A stretch of DNA of 64,000 nt, from NCBI RefSeq assembly GCF_003345295.1, contig NZ_CP031055.1, positions 3,410,001 to 3,474,000 of the forward strand. Direction: 5' to 3'. Source of the stretch: Vibrio splendidus (lineage in GTDB: Bacteria; Pseudomonadota; Gammaproteobacteria; Enterobacterales; Vibrionaceae). The position numbers and the translations under genes are program-made. The notes beneath the pieces were generated by a model. That model made no database searches. It saw only the letters and a list, made by a program, of their open reading frames with translations, and was not told the DNA's origin. The first letter of the stretch is position 1; each line of letters starts with the position of its first letter. Positions 61,821 through 64,000 of this stretch are shown piece after piece.

Positions 61821-62300
61821 TTACTCGCTGTTTATCATTCTCAGCTCAAAGTTCAACAACCACTCTTTGCGGTTCATGCCGCCGGTGTAGCCCGTTAATG
61901 TACCGTTCGCACCAATCACTCGATGGCAGGGGACAACAATGCTAAACGGGTTTTTACCGTTCGCACCACCGACTGCCCTTACGGCTTTCGGGTTGTCCAT
62001 TCTTTTCGCTTGCTCGCCATAGCTGATGGTTTCCCCGTAAGGGATGCTGGTCAATGCGACCCAGGCTTTGAGTTGAAAATCGGTACCTTTGGGTTCTAAA
62101 GGTAAGTCAAAACGGGTGCGTTGGCCTGCAAAGTATTCGTCTAACTGTTTCGCCGCCAGTTGGCAAAGTTCATCTGGATTGCTAGTCATTAGCTCTTCGT
62201 GATTTACATGGTCAATTTCAATAAGCGATACACCATTACTCACAATGATCATCTTGCCAATCGGCGCGTCGTAAAGCATTTTGTAAGTGGTGTCTTCCAT
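61821..62300 (-). CDS. ogt: methylated-DNA--protein-cysteine S-methyltransferase
   Basis: This DNA repair protein removes alkyl groups from O6-alkylguanine. The 159-residue protein has FQLKAWVALTSIPYGETISY, the RAVGGANGKNP helix and the active-site IVVPCHRVIG with acceptor Cys125. Length and the absence of an Ada-like regulatory domain fit Ogt. It is convergent with the membrane protein gene and unrelated to the polysaccharide loci. Confidence 0.94.
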   Translation of the reverse strand: MEDTTYKMLYDAPIGKMIIVSNGVSLIEIDHVNHEELMTSNPDELCQLAAKQLDEYFAGQRTRFDLPLEPKGTDFQLKAWVALTSIPYGETISYGEQAKRMDNPKAVRAVGGANGKNPFSIVVPCHRVIGANGTLTGYTGGMNRKEWLLNFELRMINSE

Positions 62301-62331
62301 GGACTGTTTCTCTCTTTTTCGTCTTTAGTAT

Positions 62332-62443
62332 TTCTTATCTGTTCTTATCTGTTCTTATCTGTTCTTATCTTAAAGCCTTTCGTATCTCGAAACTCTCATC
62401 TCGCTGGCTCGCACCTAGCTTATTCGCCTCTCGCATCTGCTTT
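62332..62443. repeat. intergenic repeat patch with 10-bp tandem unit
   Basis: Four copies of TTCTTATCTG-type words (unit GTTCTTATCT) begin the patch, followed by CGTATCTCG, CGCATCTGCTTTAG and related words of the repeat family seen elsewhere. The last codons and stop of the MATE gene (62420-62443) lie inside it. Confidence 0.8.
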
Positions 62444-63763
62444 AGCCCTTACACGAAGCGCAAAGCAATACCCGGATATACCGCCCATGATGTTTCCTAG
62501 TGCTAAGCCAACAAACATCCCTTCGACACCATCGACTTGGCTGCCTATCCACGCAAAGGGCAAGGTAAACACAAACAAGCGCATGAAGCTCCATTGGAAG
62601 GCTTTAAGTGGTTGATGCATTGCGTTCATGCCGCTGATCAACATCATCACAATGCCTTGAAATCCATAGCTAAAGGGCACTACTAGCAGGTAATGCCACA
62701 ATATGCCTCGCACCGACTCTTCTTGAGAGAATAGGGCGGCTAAAGGAATGCTCAGTGGCACCATCATTAAGAAGACTAACCCTTGGAATAATATGGCAAA
62801 ACGCATGCTTAGAAACAGTGCCTTAAAGCTGCGTTGAGGGTTGTTCGCGCCAAAGTTCTGCGCCATGAAAGGTGTAAGAGCAGAAGTAAGAGACATCAAC
62901 ACAATGATCAGAATGGACTCAATACGTTGCGCTGCGCCATACGCCGCCACCGCTTCAGTACCTTGCTTGGCCAGCATCATCATGATGATAGCGCCAGCAA
63001 GTGGATTCAGAGCGTTAGACAGAGCGGCTGGTGTGCCTATTTTTAGGATCTGTCGCCAGTCACTGACGATGTTTTTCAGCTTAGGAGGAGCAAGCAGTTT
63101 TTCTCGTACGGTCAACACGTACAGTGAGCCACACAAAGCACCAAACCAACTGAAACCACTGGCAATGGCTGCGCCTTGAATCCCCAGTTCAGGGAAAGGC
63201 CCATAACCGAAGATGAGCAGCGGATCTAAAATTCCATTGATAAGCCCAGCCAGTAGCATGATCTTGGCGGGCGTTTTTGTATCACCGGTCGCTCGAATCG
63301 CGCTATTGCCTGCCATGGGAATGACCAACAATGGGATCGCGAGATACCACACCGACATGTATTCCGATATCAGCGGCAGCAACTCTTGCTTTGCCCCTAA
63401 CAGGGTGAACATAGGCTCTAAGAAAGTAATACCTAGCGTAGAAGCGCAGCCGACAAGAAGCAGAGCCAACAATAAGCCATGACAGGTAAAGCGCGCTGCA
63501 TTTTGTGCGCTGCCTTGGCCAAGTAACCGACCGATACATGTCGATAAGCCAATACCAATCCCCATGGTGATGCAGTTGATGGCAAAGGTGACTGGAAAGG
63601 TAAAACTCACCGCTGCTAAGGCTTGGGTGCCCAGCAATGAGATGAAGAAAGTATCGACGAGGTTAAACATCAAGATCGCCACCATACCGAATATGGTCGG
63701 TATGGTCATGGTACGCAATGTACTCTCAATAGGGGCAGTTAATAGCCCGTGCTTATCTTGCAT
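62420..63763 (-). CDS. MATE-family efflux transporter
   Basis: This 447-residue inner-membrane drug/sodium antiporter has about 12 hydrophobic segments and MATE signatures such as PTIFGMVAILMFNLVDTFFI and QALAAVSFTFPVTF near the N terminus, and APAALSNALNPLAG in the second half. ATG 63763 (MQDKHGLLTAP) is chosen; the frame continues upstream to a TTG at 63925, but that part is repeat-derived and would precede the first conserved helix. The last eight residues (AKADARGE) and the TAA are encoded by the repeat patch. Substrate unknown. Confidence 0.88.
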   Translation of the reverse strand: MQDKHGLLTAPIESTLRTMTIPTIFGMVAILMFNLVDTFFISLLGTQALAAVSFTFPVTFAINCITMGIGIGLSTCIGRLLGQGSAQNAARFTCHGLLLALLLVGCASTLGITFLEPMFTLLGAKQELLPLISEYMSVWYLAIPLLVIPMAGNSAIRATGDTKTPAKIMLLAGLINGILDPLLIFGYGPFPELGIQGAAIASGFSWFGALCGSLYVLTVREKLLAPPKLKNIVSDWRQILKIGTPAALSNALNPLAGAIIMMMLAKQGTEAVAAYGAAQRIESILIIVLMSLTSALTPFMAQNFGANNPQRSFKALFLSMRFAILFQGLVFLMMVPLSIPLAALFSQEESVRGILWHYLLVVPFSYGFQGIVMMLISGMNAMHQPLKAFQWSFMRLFVFTLPFAWIGSQVDGVEGMFVGLALGNIMGGISGYCFALRVRAKADARGE

Positions 63764-63821
63764 GTAAAACGCCGATAGAAACCAAAAGCGTAGGATAAAC
63801 AGATGCGGGCGGGAAGGGAAT

Positions 63822-64000
63822 AGCTTAAAAGCAGATACGAGATGCGGGTAAACGAGTATCGAAGAGCTAAAAGCGGAGAAAAGAAAAGCAGCCTTCTTTT
63901 GCTTAACCCCCTGACATTTACACAAGATTATTCGCAGGGGCGTTTTTGCTTTTCGTATCTCGCATCCCGTTTACTCGCATCTGCTCTTATCTGCTCTTTG
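63822..64000. repeat. intergenic repeat patches upstream of the MATE gene
   Basis: Two patches of the same word family stand here in opposite orientations: 63822-63890 (GCAGATACGAGATGCGGGTA) and 63947-64000 (CGCATCCCGTTTACTCGCAT). Between them a 6-bp CCCCTG/CAGGGG pair before a T run could be a weak terminator. The window ends inside the second patch. Confidence 0.7.

Noticed and set aside
63764..63925. N-terminal extension of the MATE protein
   Set aside because: The 54 extra codons start at a TTG, are partly derived from intergenic repeats and precede the conserved first helix.

Overview
The window looks like the surface-polysaccharide region of a marine Vibrio, probably of the Splendidus clade. 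This rests on the wza-wzb-wzc/YjbH block, the gpmM flank, the two RfaH-type ops elements and a family of degenerate intergenic repeats built from words such as CTCTTCGCATC, CGTTTAC and ATCTGCTCTT. The species call is an inference; no rRNA or tRNA is present to confirm it.

Region A (1-22816) is an O-antigen type cluster. It holds rfbBADC for dTDP-L-rhamnose (rfbB cut by the window edge) and an ABC exporter, Wzm/Wzt, whose Wzt carries a C-terminal carbohydrate-binding type domain. Next is a four-gene cassette joined by ATGA overlaps: VioA-like aminotransferase, WbqC-like protein, methyltransferase and sulfotransferase. Then come a GT2, a GT61, an FdtA/GNAT/FdtB set for a dTDP-3-acetamido-3,6-dideoxyhexose, a 1203-residue three-domain glycosyltransferase, a rhamnosyltransferase-like GT2 and a GT4. 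A WbpM-type dehydratase on the opposite strand, a 4-reductase and a PglC-type initiating phosphoglycosyltransferase close the region and suggest QuiNAc- or FucNAc-initiated synthesis.

Region B (23129-28969) is a sulfate uptake and activation module: SLC13 permease, cysD, cysC, a DHH phosphoesterase and cysN. It makes PAPS, the donor used by the sulfotransferase of region A, and has no sulfite-forming cys genes beside it. The 3' end of the initiating transferase gene is repeated after the module (29134-29266, about 95% identical by eye, with a 1-base deletion), which marks a recombination scar.

Region C (29819-38026) holds a small beta-barrel protein, a Gly-tailed lipoprotein, a YjbH-like barrel and, behind an ops element, wza-wzb-wzc.

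Region D (38027-42103) is a patch of 44-bp tandem repeats, a phage-type holin and a damaged amidase on the minus strand, a repeat-rich acidic ORF and a phage-replication-like HTH gene.

Region E (42135-56177), behind a second ops element, looks like a single operon. It encodes kdsA (metal-dependent type)-kdsC-kdsB-kdsD, Wzx, a KpsS/C-like protein, Wzy, glycosyltransferases and fnlABC-wbuB for L-FucNAc, so it is a second, Wzy-dependent glycan.

Region F (56391-64000) has two convergent WecA paralogues around a 9.6-copy octanucleotide repeat, then gpmM, a small membrane protein, ogt and a MATE transporter. These last genes are ordinary chromosomal flank.
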